DNA from: Methylococcaceae bacterium
GTDB lineage: Bacteria; Pseudomonadota; Gammaproteobacteria; Methylococcales; Methylomonadaceae
DNA length: 5,043 bases
Assembly (NCBI GenBank): GCA_030699345.1
Contig: JAUYMX010000199.1
Location: 1-5,043, forward strand
Reading direction: 5' to 3'
In this document: in pieces, positions 1 to 4,355 of the stretch
Numbering within the stretch: position 1 is the stretch's first letter
Layout of the letters: the number at the start of each line of letters is the position of its first letter
Notes under the pieces: generated by a model
Databases searched by the model: none
The model's input: only the letters and a program-made list of their open reading frames with translations
What the model was told of the DNA's origin: nothing
Made by a program: the position numbers and the translations under genes

Positions 1-518
1 GGTGGTGGTGGCGGAGCAGGTGCCGGTGGCGCTGGTGTTGCAACCTCAGCCACGACCGCATTAGGTGGCGCCGGCGGTTGCTCAATAACGGGCTGCGGCT
101 TCGGCTTTATCTTCGGCTTAGGCGGCTTGTTAATTGCCACAACCTTGGGCGGCGGTGGCGGCTGAATTACTTTTGGCGGCTGCGGCTTAACAAAAGAAAT
201 TTGCACTTTAGAAGGCACCTTTACCGGCTTTTCAATTTCGATTGGCTCAACATCAGATTTTTTAAAATACTCAACAACAACGGTATGAATAAATATCGAC
301 AACACACCGATAACTAAATAATCAGCCAGTCTCCGATCGCTACCAGTATCGTTAAATTTAAAATCGCTTAACGAAAAACCGCTAGCCGTCGCCAGAGAAA
401 AAGCAGACTCGCCATCCTGGCCTGATGCTTTAAATGGCAATACTTGCGCCGATTTGCCGCCGTTCGCTAAGCGGTCTTCGGAAGCAAATTGCTTACGACC
501 CACCAAAGGACTACTCAT
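1..518 (-). CDS. tonB: TonB-family energy transducer, N-terminal part (gene continues beyond position 1)
   Basis: TonB proteins couple the inner-membrane proton-motive force, through ExbB/ExbD, to TonB-dependent outer-membrane receptors. Only the first 172 codons are in the window; the C-terminal receptor-binding domain is missing because the window ends. In order one sees a hydrophilic N-terminus (residues 1-65), a single membrane helix (about 67-85, containing GVLSIFIHTVVV), and a long periplasmic Pro/Lys-rich spacer (about 91-172) with PPPPP and KPKIKPKPQP runs. Ser74 and His78 have the S-x-x-x-H spacing of the functional Ser16/His20 pair of E. coli TonB. The start at 518 is supported by AGGGAG seven bases upstream. 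The cytoplasmic extension of about 65 residues is longer than in E. coli TonB, where the helix begins near residue 12. No exbB/exbD is visible. It is transcribed divergently from argH. A TonB-like protein of another subfamily is the alternative; the topology is clear. Confidence 0.85.
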   Translation of the reverse strand, partial: MSSPLVGRKQFASEDRLANGGKSAQVLPFKASGQDGESAFSLATASGFSLSDFKFNDTGSDRRLADYLVIGVLSIFIHTVVVEYFKKSDVEPIEIEKPVKVPSKVQISFVKPQPPKVIQPPPPPKVVAINKPPKPKIKPKPQPVIEQPPAPPNAVVAEVATPAPPAPAPPPP

Positions 519-525
519 ATCATCA

Positions 526-531
526 CTCCCT
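526..531 (-). promoter_or_regulatory. Ribosome binding site of tonB
   Basis: On the minus strand this reads AGGGAG, seven bases before the ATG at 518. It fixes the start codon and shows that the long N-terminal extension is probably translated. I could not identify a convincing -35/-10 pair for tonB further upstream (532-700). Confidence 0.7.
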
Positions 532-894
532 AAATGAACACCTAACCATGCTCATTTATCGTTAATTAAATCTGGAAACCAGCAACCATAATGCTTACAG
601 CGCGGCATCAACCATCACAATGATATTTAGCACGATACATGCCAATAAGTTACAGCTCGTGCTTTGACAATTACCCAGCCGTCTCAAGAGCCCGTTTCCC
701 TAAGTCTTCAAGGGAATTAGCCGGATTTATTTTCGGCTTGCTCAAACTGCGGTTTAGATTTAAATGAGAGCTTACTGCTGCTGTCTAAGCAACAAAGTGC
801 TTAAGCACTGTCTCTACAGCAACAGTTTGATGCCTCTCAATAGGGGGTTGAAGATTGGGTTGCTGGCATATACAAACAATCAACTATTGAAAAC
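532..894. other. Intergenic stretch without a recognisable gene
   Basis: This should hold the tonB promoter, but no strong hexamer pair was found. The clearest structure is a perfect 14-bp palindrome at 796-809 (agtgctt/aagcact). All frames are interrupted. A plus-strand frame is open at 844-975 but has no start codon or ribosome binding site and runs into the repeat family that begins at 895, so it is not called as a gene. Confidence 0.5.
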
Positions 895-975
895 CTCGAA
901 AAAACCATTTCGTTCGTGGCGAGCAAAGTAAGCCCCTTTTCGGCGGCATGGCGTTATCAAGAAACAGACGCTGTT

Positions 976-1050
976 TGAGGCGATTTTTAATTCCATTGTC
1001 TGCTTGTAAGTAGTTGATTTTATAAGCATAAAAAGCTGTTTATTGAGAGA
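976..1050 (+). repeat. Direct repeat, copy A (75 bp)
   Basis: This copy begins tgaggcga and ends attgagaga. It matches 1228-1303 with about eight substitutions and one single-base gap. It is AT-rich and non-coding in all frames. The core shared by both copies includes tagttgattttata followed by gcataaaaa. The sequence after the end differs between copies (here tttaggcaag), which defines the right boundary. Confidence 0.75.
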
Positions 1051-1052
1051 TT

Positions 1053-1120
1053 TAGGCAAGCTGTAGGTGCGAATTCATTCGCACTATGCGGATAAATCCG
1101 CACCTACCCGATCTTGCCTA
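1053..1120. repeat. REP-like cruciform element (nested palindromes)
   Basis: Outer arms taggcaag (1053-1060) and cttgccta (1113-1120) pair. Inside them gtaggtgcg (1063-1071) pairs with cgcacctac (1099-1107). Two inner hairpins are also possible: gtgcgaat/attcgcac (1067-1074 with 1077-1084) and gcggat/atccgc (1088-1093 with 1096-1101). The element can therefore fold either as one long stem or as two side-by-side hairpins, as REP doublets in gammaproteobacteria do. Confidence 0.75.
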
Positions 1121-1135
1121 GTCGTCAAAAATAGG

Positions 1136-1182
1136 GAACCTCGAAAAACCCTGCACTTCGATAAACTCAGTACCCACAGGGC
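1136..1182. repeat. REP-like hairpin related to the 895 repeat end
   Basis: The sequence shares aacctcgaaaaa with 892-903, then has ccctg (1149-1153) able to pair with caggg (1177-1181). The loop holds ttcgataaactcag, a variant of the ttcgacaagctcag core frequent in REP sequences. On the minus strand the stem is followed by five T residues, so it could also act as a weak terminator. Confidence 0.45.
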
Positions 1183-1227
1183 ATAAATGCGAACGGTGTC
1201 TTAAAAATCAAGGAGTTCCGTTCGTGG

Positions 1228-1303
1228 TGAGGCGACTTTTAATTTTATTGCCCGCTTGTAAATAGTTGATTTTATAGGCATAAAAAAGCTGTTTCTTGAG
1301 AGA
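1228..1303 (+). repeat. Direct repeat, copy B (76 bp), apparently inserted in a REP-like palindrome
   Basis: This is the second copy of the 976-1050 repeat. Its left flank ends ccgttcgtggtgag (1218-1231) and its right flank starts agcttgtcgaacc. If the repeat is removed, the flanks join into a near-palindrome, gttcgtggtgagcttgtcgaac, of the common REP type. The gag sequence occurs on both sides, as a short target duplication would. This suggests a small mobile unit, which is inference from a single junction. Confidence 0.6.
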
Positions 1304-1311
1304 GCTTGTCG

Positions 1312-1334
1312 AACCATGGGCGAAATGGTTTTTT
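1312..1334 (+). terminator. Possible stem-loop with T-run upstream of argH
   Basis: aaccat (1312-1317) pairs with atggtt (1325-1330) and is followed by further T residues to 1334. The form is that of a weak intrinsic terminator read on the plus strand. It would block read-through from the repeat region into argH. It coincides with the right inverted repeat, so it may simply be part of the repeat. Confidence 0.3.
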
Positions 1335-1412
1335 CGAGACTCCTTATCACTGTCTAACTAGATAACCGACATTCACGTTAGCCCAGTTACCCGCCAAGCT
1401 CGCCTTTGCCTG

Positions 1413-1418
1413 TATAAT
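1413..1418 (+). promoter_or_regulatory. Candidate -10 box of argH
   Basis: A perfect TATAAT, preceded by TG, lies 36 bases before the argH start codon. No good -35 hexamer is found at 16-18 bp; gttacc at 1386-1391 is too far upstream. Transcription from here would begin near 1425 and leave a leader of about 30 bases. Confidence 0.4.
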
Positions 1419-1454
1419 TCCAGCCATCTCAATGACTTCGCGACACTCAAACTC

Positions 1455-2855
1455 ATGACCAACATTAATACTGAAAAACTCTCCAGTGCCCGTTTTGCCC
1501 AAGCCACCGACGCGTTTGTTGAAGTATTTACCGCCTCGGTAGATTTTGATCAGCGTATGGCGCAACAAGATATTCAAGGCTCTATCGCCCACGCCACCAT
1601 GCTGGCCGCCAGCGGCATCCTGACTGAACAGGAGCGCGATGCGATTATTGAAGGCTTGGGACAAATTTCTGAAGAAATTCTCAACGGTGAATTTGTCTGG
1701 TCCATCAAACAAGAAGATGTTCACATGAACATCGAAGCCCGGCTGACTGACATGATCGGCATCGCCGGTAAAAAACTGCACACCGGCCGTTCGCGCAACG
1801 ACCAGGTTGCTACCGACATCCGGCTGTATTTGCGGCATGAAATCGAACAAATCACCGCGCAACTGGTCCGCCTGCAAACCGCGATTATCGATCTGGCCGA
1901 ACAAAACGCCGACACCATCATGCCCGGCTTTACGCATTTGCAGGTTGCCCAGCCGATTACCTTTGGTCACCATTTAATGGCCTGGTTTGAAATGCTAAGC
2001 CGCGACCACGAACGCCTGCAGGATTGCAAAAAACGCCTTAACGTCATGCCGCTGGGCGCCGCGGCGTTGGCGGGTACCAGCTACCCAATCGACCGACACT
2101 TGACCGCACAGCTGCTGGGCTTTAGCCGCCCGTCGGCTAATTCTTTGGATTCGGTCAGTGACCGCGACTTTGCGATTGAATTTACCGCCGCCGCCAGCTT
2201 GATCATGATGCATTTATCGCGCTTTTCCGAAGAACTGATCTTATGGTCCAGCGCCCAGTTTGATTTCATCGAAATGCCCGATGCCTTTTGCACCGGCTCA
2301 TCGATCATGCCGCAAAAGAAAAATCCTGATGTGCCGGAGCTGGTACGCGGTAAAACCGGCCGGGTCACCGGGCCTTTGGTATCGCTATTAATGCTGATGA
2401 AAAGCCAGCCGCTGGCCTACAACAAAGACAACCAGGAAGACAAAGAACCGCTGTTCGACACCGCAGACACCCTGATCAACTGCCTGCGCGCCTACGCCGA
2501 CATGGTGCCGCACATCGCCCCCAAAAAAGCCAACATGTACAACTCAGCCAAACGCGGCTTCGCCACCGCTACGGATCTCGCCGATTACCTGGTCCGCAAA
2601 GGCATGGCCTTCCGCGATGCCCATGAAGTAGTCGGCCTGGCGGTACGTTTAGGAATAGAAAGCCAGCGGGATTTGTCGGAGATTTCCCTGGCCGAGTTAC
2701 AGCAATTTTCCGCATTGATAACTGCCGATGTGTTTGAGTATTTAACGCTGGAAGGCTCAGTGGCTTCGCGGAAACATATTGGCGGGACTGCGCCGGAGAC
2801 GGTTAGGGGGGCGATTGAGACTGCTAGGCAAAGTGTGGAGTTGGGGCGTTCTTAA
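1455..2855 (+). CDS. argH: Argininosuccinate lyase
   Basis: ArgH catalyses the last step of arginine synthesis, cleaving argininosuccinate to arginine and fumarate, as a cytoplasmic homotetramer of the fumarase/aspartase superfamily. The 466-residue length is normal. Visible motifs are HTGRSRNDQVATD (109-121), PGFTHLQVAQP (157-167, with the proposed catalytic His161), SLDSVSDRDF (230-239), and the superfamily signature GSSIMPQKKNPD (281-292), whose second serine (Ser283) is the expected catalytic base and whose Lys289 is conserved. PLAYNKDNQEDKE (319-331) is also typical. Near the N-terminus the usual WGGRF reads SSARF (residues 10-14). The ATG at 1455 lacks a clear Shine-Dalgarno sequence and overlaps the stop of an 8-codon ORF (ATGA). 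The gene ends with tandem stops TAA-TGA. No other arg gene is adjacent, so it appears monocistronic. Confidence 0.97.
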   Translation: MTNINTEKLSSARFAQATDAFVEVFTASVDFDQRMAQQDIQGSIAHATMLAASGILTEQERDAIIEGLGQISEEILNGEFVWSIKQEDVHMNIEARLTDMIGIAGKKLHTGRSRNDQVATDIRLYLRHEIEQITAQLVRLQTAIIDLAEQNADTIMPGFTHLQVAQPITFGHHLMAWFEMLSRDHERLQDCKKRLNVMPLGAAALAGTSYPIDRHLTAQLLGFSRPSANSLDSVSDRDFAIEFTAAASLIMMHLSRFSEELILWSSAQFDFIEMPDAFCTGSSIMPQKKNPDVPELVRGKTGRVTGPLVSLLMLMKSQPLAYNKDNQEDKEPLFDTADTLINCLRAYADMVPHIAPKKANMYNSAKRGFATATDLADYLVRKGMAFRDAHEVVGLAVRLGIESQRDLSEISLAELQQFSALITADVFEYLTLEGSVASRKHIGGTAPETVRGAIETARQSVELGRS

Positions 2856-2950
2856 TGAAGGGTATTCAGTTTCTTTAGGACATGATCAATCCTTTTACTC
2901 GCTTGATGTTAAATGTATTTTTTAATTTTTATAACTATTTAGGCAAACGG

Positions 2951-2974
2951 ATGACGCATTGTTTTGCGTCATTT
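2951..2974 (+). terminator. Probable stem-loop terminator after argH
   Basis: atgacgca (2951-2958) and tgcgtcat (2965-2972) form a perfect 8-bp stem with a 6-base loop, about 95 bases after the argH stop. The following T-run is short (ttt), so termination may be weak or the hairpin may protect the 3' end. The loop is ttgttt. Confidence 0.5.
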
Positions 2975-3001
2975 AGGATGTCTGATTATAGCTATGCACT
3001 A

Positions 3002-3039
3002 TACGCCCATCGTCAAACATGAGAAATTCAAAGGGCGTA
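3002..3039. promoter_or_regulatory. Inverted repeat upstream of the small secreted gene
   Basis: tacgccc (3002-3008) and gggcgta (3033-3039) are perfect 7-bp arms 24 bases apart, just upstream of a TATAAT at 3061-3066. It might be an operator or a leader stem-loop. There is no good -35 at the right distance from the TATAAT, so the promoter call is weak. Confidence 0.25.
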
Positions 3040-3090
3040 AGGTAAATTAAAATGACTTTTTATAATTAGTTCTTAATATTTTGACTTTGA

Positions 3091-3095
3091 AGGAG
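3091..3095 (+). promoter_or_regulatory. Ribosome binding site of the small secreted protein
   Basis: AGGAG lies eight bases before the ATG at 3104. This near-consensus site is the main reason to treat the short downstream frame as a real gene. Confidence 0.7.
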
Positions 3096-3103
3096 CTCAA
3101 CAC

Positions 3104-3355
3104 ATGAAGATATCATTACTTTTGATTGCATTGTCCATGGTACCGGTCAACGCCATTGCTGGTAAACCCCTCGGATGCATATGGGCTGAAGCTAAACTTG
3201 AAACCGCAATTAAAATGCAAGCAGATTATGCAGAAAAACAGCGCTACTATGTCAAGGAGAATGGCAGCGAAAGTGACCGATATGAGTTTGGAATAGAAAG
3301 TGCGCGCGAGGATGAGCGTGAAGCTCGTGCAGAAGTGAATAGAAAGTGCGAATAA
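3104..3355 (+). CDS. Small predicted secreted protein of unknown function (83 aa)
   Basis: I do not recognise the family. Residues 1-19 form a classic signal peptide: Lys2, a hydrophobic core ISLLLIALSMV, and a cleavage site after Ala-Ile-Ala (19/20). The mature part of about 64 residues is hydrophilic and rich in Glu, Arg, Ala and Lys, probably helical throughout. It has only two cysteines, Cys25 and Cys82, near its two ends; they could form a disulfide in the periplasm that closes a helical hairpin. There is no lipobox. A good ribosome binding site supports the start. It lies 248 bp after argH and the argH stem-loop, so it is probably transcribed alone. The first base of a REP element (3356) directly follows its stop codon, and those hairpins could serve as its terminator. 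No function is proposed. Confidence 0.7.
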   Translation: MKISLLLIALSMVPVNAIAGKPLGCIWAEAKLETAIKMQADYAEKQRYYVKENGSESDRYEFGIESAREDEREARAEVNRKCE

Positions 3356-3442
3356 GCCCGGTAGGGTACGCACCGCGTACCTTCTAAAACTTTTGGCTAC
3401 TAACAAACTTTGAAAATGGTGCGCAATGCGCACCCTACAACT
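3356..3442. repeat. REP-like double hairpin, copy 1 (87 bp)
   Basis: The left hairpin is ggtacgc/gcgtacc (3365-3371 with 3375-3381) and the right is ggtgcgc/gcgcacc (3418-3424 with 3428-3434). The ends gtagggt and accctac are also inverted. It matches 3646-3732 at 80 of 87 positions without gaps. It starts directly after the stop codon of the preceding gene. Confidence 0.85.
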
Positions 3443-3492
3443 AGGGCCGTAGATACTCTGTTAAAAATCAACCCAAATTTGTCGATTTCTTC
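3443..3492 (-). mobile_element. Possible terminal non-coding sequence of the IS110 remnant
   Basis: On the minus strand this follows the transposase stop codon and runs up to REP copy 1. The stretch ttgatttttaacagagtatc resembles the tails of IS110-type elements from memory. IS110 elements lack long inverted repeats, so the exact element end cannot be read off. No bridge-RNA structure is recognisable. Confidence 0.35.
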
Positions 3493-3645
3493 TTATCCGA
3501 CCGCACTCGGAATAGTATAAAACCGAGTGTTATCGAAAGGCTGATCATGTTTCAACATACCGTGAATTGCATGCAGTAATTTACGCATCACGGCACAGAC
3601 TGCTTGTAATGGTTTTTTGCCGTTATCAACAAGATGTTGAAAATA
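3493..3645 (-). pseudogene. IS110-family transposase, C-terminal remnant
   Basis: Fifty codons before the stop remain, containing AVCAVMRKLLHAIHGMLKHD, a typical end of IS110-family (DEDD/Tnp20) transposases. These act as bridge-RNA-guided recombinases in intact elements. The N-terminal RuvC-like DEDD domain and most of the Tnp20 domain, with its catalytic serine, are gone. The upstream side is cut precisely at REP copy 2: the frame runs on into the repeat (to 3696) but those 17 codons are repeat sequence, not transposase. A full protein of this family has about 300-400 residues. The fragment cannot be active. Either a REP inserted into the gene and a deletion followed, or a deletion ended at the REP. 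Confidence 0.85.
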
Positions 3646-3732
3646 GCCCAGTAGGGTACGCACCGCGTACCTTCTAAAACCTTTGCCTACTAACAAACTT
3701 TAAAAATGGTACGCAGTGCGTACCCTACAACT
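3646..3732. repeat. REP-like double hairpin, copy 2 (87 bp)
   Basis: This is the second copy, 290 bp downstream of copy 1. Hairpins are ggtacgc/gcgtacc at 3655-3661 with 3665-3671 and again at 3708-3714 with 3718-3724. Compared with copy 1 the right stem shows a paired change (G-C at 3421/3431 to A-T at 3711/3721), which keeps the pairing. An eight-T run follows at 3733-3742, but it is separated from the stem by several bases. Confidence 0.85.
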
Positions 3733-3773
3733 CTTTTTTTTCGTAGCCAACCATGGCGGTAGTTAATATACAA

Positions 3774-3788
3774 GGGTGGGCAAAAAAG
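3774..3788 (+). repeat. Half copy of the third REP family
   Basis: ggtgggcaaaaaag at 3775-3788 is identical to 4004-4017, the right-hand hairpin arm of the element at 3947-4032. The matching second arm is missing here; the sequence switches directly into the decayed coding fragment. It looks like the scar of a partial element. Confidence 0.5.
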
Positions 3789-3789
3789 T

Positions 3790-3951
3790 GATGAAGCCAT
3801 TGGCCCCAATAGTTTTTGGCAAGATGTGGCCTTCTACAATTTTGTTCAATCGTTAGTTGGTGATAAAGCTAGAATTCGTCCCACACAAGAAATGTGGGAA
3901 GGCTCCGTTCCTGCATTCATTGAGGTAGTTTTGTCGCTTCAACCAAGCCCT
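3790..3951 (+). pseudogene. Internal fragment of a uracil-DNA-glycosylase-like hypothetical protein
   Basis: A frame open from 3763 to the stop at 3994-3996 has no start codon of its own but reads like real protein between the REP sequences, about 54 residues. It includes NSFWQDVAFYNFVQ, then VGDKARIRPTQEMW, then SVPAFIEVVLSLQP. From memory this pattern (FW..VAFYN.VQ, then R.RPT.EMW) occurs in hypothetical proteins related to the uracil-DNA glycosylase superfamily, upstream of a VLG segment that is missing here. Both ends stop at REP boundaries: the half copy at 3774-3788 and the full element from 3947. Protein-like sequence without start, ribosome binding site or C-terminus marks it as a remnant. 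The family name is uncertain; the remnant status is firmer. Confidence 0.55.
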
Positions 3952-4032
3952 GTAGGGTGGGCAAATGGCTTTATCGTTTGCCCACGCGGAATCTGACGAA
4001 ATCGGTGGGCAAAAAAGCGTTGCCCACCCTAC
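3947..4032. repeat. REP-like double hairpin of the gtagggtgggca type
   Basis: Terminal inverted repeats gtagggtgggca (3952-3963) and tgcccaccctac (4021-4032) are perfect over 12 bp. Two inner hairpins are present: gtgggcaaa/tttgcccac (3957-3965 with 3977-3985) and ggtgggca/tgcccacc (4004-4011 with 4021-4028). Like the 87-bp copies it is preceded by gccc plus one base, and it starts gtagggt and ends accctac, so the families are related in design. It separates the glycosylase-like fragment from the antitoxin remnant. Confidence 0.8.
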
Positions 4033-4064
4033 TCAACTTACCTTTTTTAATGTTTCTTCAGCCG

Positions 4065-4101
4065 CTTGTACTAAATCCGATCTTCGGTCGTCTGTTATGA
4101 C
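4065..4101. repeat. 37-bp perfect direct repeat, copy 1
   Basis: It is identical over 37 bases to 4137-4173, and the flanks diverge immediately. It contains a short inverted repeat, ccga-tct-tcgg (4077-4087). It lies inside the antitoxin remnant and encodes residues 49-60 there. Confidence 0.9.
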
Positions 4102-4136
4102 AAGCGGTTGTGAGTCATGTGAAGCGCTTACCAAAA

Positions 4137-4173
4137 CTTGTACTAAATCCGATCTTCGGTCGTCTGTTATGAC
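4137..4173. repeat. 37-bp perfect direct repeat, copy 2
   Basis: This is the second identical unit, 72 bp from copy 1 start to start, leaving a 35-bp unique segment at 4102-4136. On the minus strand the unit begins exactly at a codon boundary (Val25). The spacing equals 24 codons, so the reading frame is kept. Confidence 0.9.
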
Positions 4174-4252
4174 TGATTCAAATTCATCTCCATCGAAGGC
4201 ATCTAAAATGCCCTGCTCTTCTTGATCTAATTTAATTTTACTCATCGCTGCC

Positions 4253-4291
4253 TCACAAATATTTTTTCGTCGCTTTGCGACTGGGAACGAT
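4253..4291 (-). pseudogene. Possible C-terminal scrap of a BrnT-type toxin
   Basis: The minus-strand frame reads IVPSRKATKKYL and then a stop seven bases before the antitoxin ATG. BrnT toxins commonly end in a similar SARKATKKE-type tail, and brnT usually precedes its antitoxin gene at this kind of distance. Upstream of position 4291 the similarity is lost. The match is only about 12 residues, so chance cannot be excluded. If real, the toxin part has been deleted and only the antitoxin remnant remains, next to the tamA start. Confidence 0.3.
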
Positions 4292-4355
4292 ACTATTCGC
4301 TGCGATACCAATCATACAAATTTCATAAACGGATGCGCTAACGTAAACTGTTGAA

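Larger units (their letters stand above)
895..1338. repeat. Composite repeat region bounded by 18-bp perfect inverted repeats
   Basis: Positions 895-912 (ctcgaaaaaaccatttcg) and 1321-1338 are exact reverse complements. Inside them lie a second inverted pair of 11 bp (957-967 with 1289-1299), a short hairpin at 962-976 (aaacag/ctgttt), a 75/76-bp direct repeat, a 68-bp cruciform element and a REP-like hairpin. The outer arms include the motif cctcgaaaaa, which also occurs at 1139-1148. No transposase gene is present. The whole could be a non-autonomous element or a pile-up of REP insertions; the sequence does not decide which. Confidence 0.55.
4033..4245 (-). pseudogene. CopG-type antitoxin, truncated, with an internal 24-codon expansion
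   Basis: The first residues, MSKIKLDQEEQGILDAF, match the start of the CopG-type antitoxins found with BrnT/RelE-like toxins; these bind the toxin and repress their own operon. A normal member is about 85-100 residues and continues after the FKK-like segment into a ribbon-helix-helix DNA-binding region (KDKRINIRIS type). Here the frame ends two codons after ETLKK, at the edge of the REP element, so the DNA-binding part is lost. Residues 25-36 (VITDDRRSDLVQ) are repeated exactly at 49-60, with 12 unrelated residues between. The ATG at 4245 is chosen over the TTG at 4311 because GAGG lies five bases upstream and family similarity begins there. It may still be translated, but it is unlikely to be a working repressor. 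Confidence 0.65.

Noticed and set aside
78..317. Plus-strand frame within tonB
   Set aside because: It is a low-complexity Leu/Arg/Asn-rich product of the antisense of the Pro/Lys-rich spacer and has no ribosome binding site.
615..635. Fur-like site upstream of tonB (around aatgatattt)
   Set aside because: Only a short AT-rich resemblance to one half of a Fur box is present; the dyad is missing.
844..978. Open plus-strand frame (starting VEDWVAGIYKQ) that looks slightly protein-like
   Set aside because: It has no start codon or ribosome binding site, stops lie just upstream, and half of it falls in repeat sequence beginning at 895. It could be a very old remnant, but the support is too weak.
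1347..1973. Long minus-strand open frame antisense to argH
   Set aside because: It overlaps the well-supported argH and its translation resembles no known protein; it is a shadow frame. The same applies to the antisense frames at 1721-1921, 1995-2213 and 2081-2368.
3116..3433. Minus-strand frame covering the small secreted gene and REP copy 1
   Set aside because: It is antisense to a gene with a good ribosome binding site and signal peptide, and its N-terminal part is only translated repeat, shared with the frame at 3646-3696.
3708..3742. Intrinsic terminator formed by the right hairpin of REP copy 2 and a T-run
   Set aside because: About nine bases separate the stem from the T-run, and no plus-strand gene is being transcribed into it.
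4065..4173. CRISPR array with one spacer
   Set aside because: There are only two units, no leader or cas genes, and both units and spacer lie in frame inside an antitoxin gene with recognisable start. A coding repeat explains it better.
4275..4296. tamA promoter from TTGCGA and TACTAT
   Set aside because: The spacing is only 10 bp, far from the 16-18 bp needed, and no better pair was found in the region.
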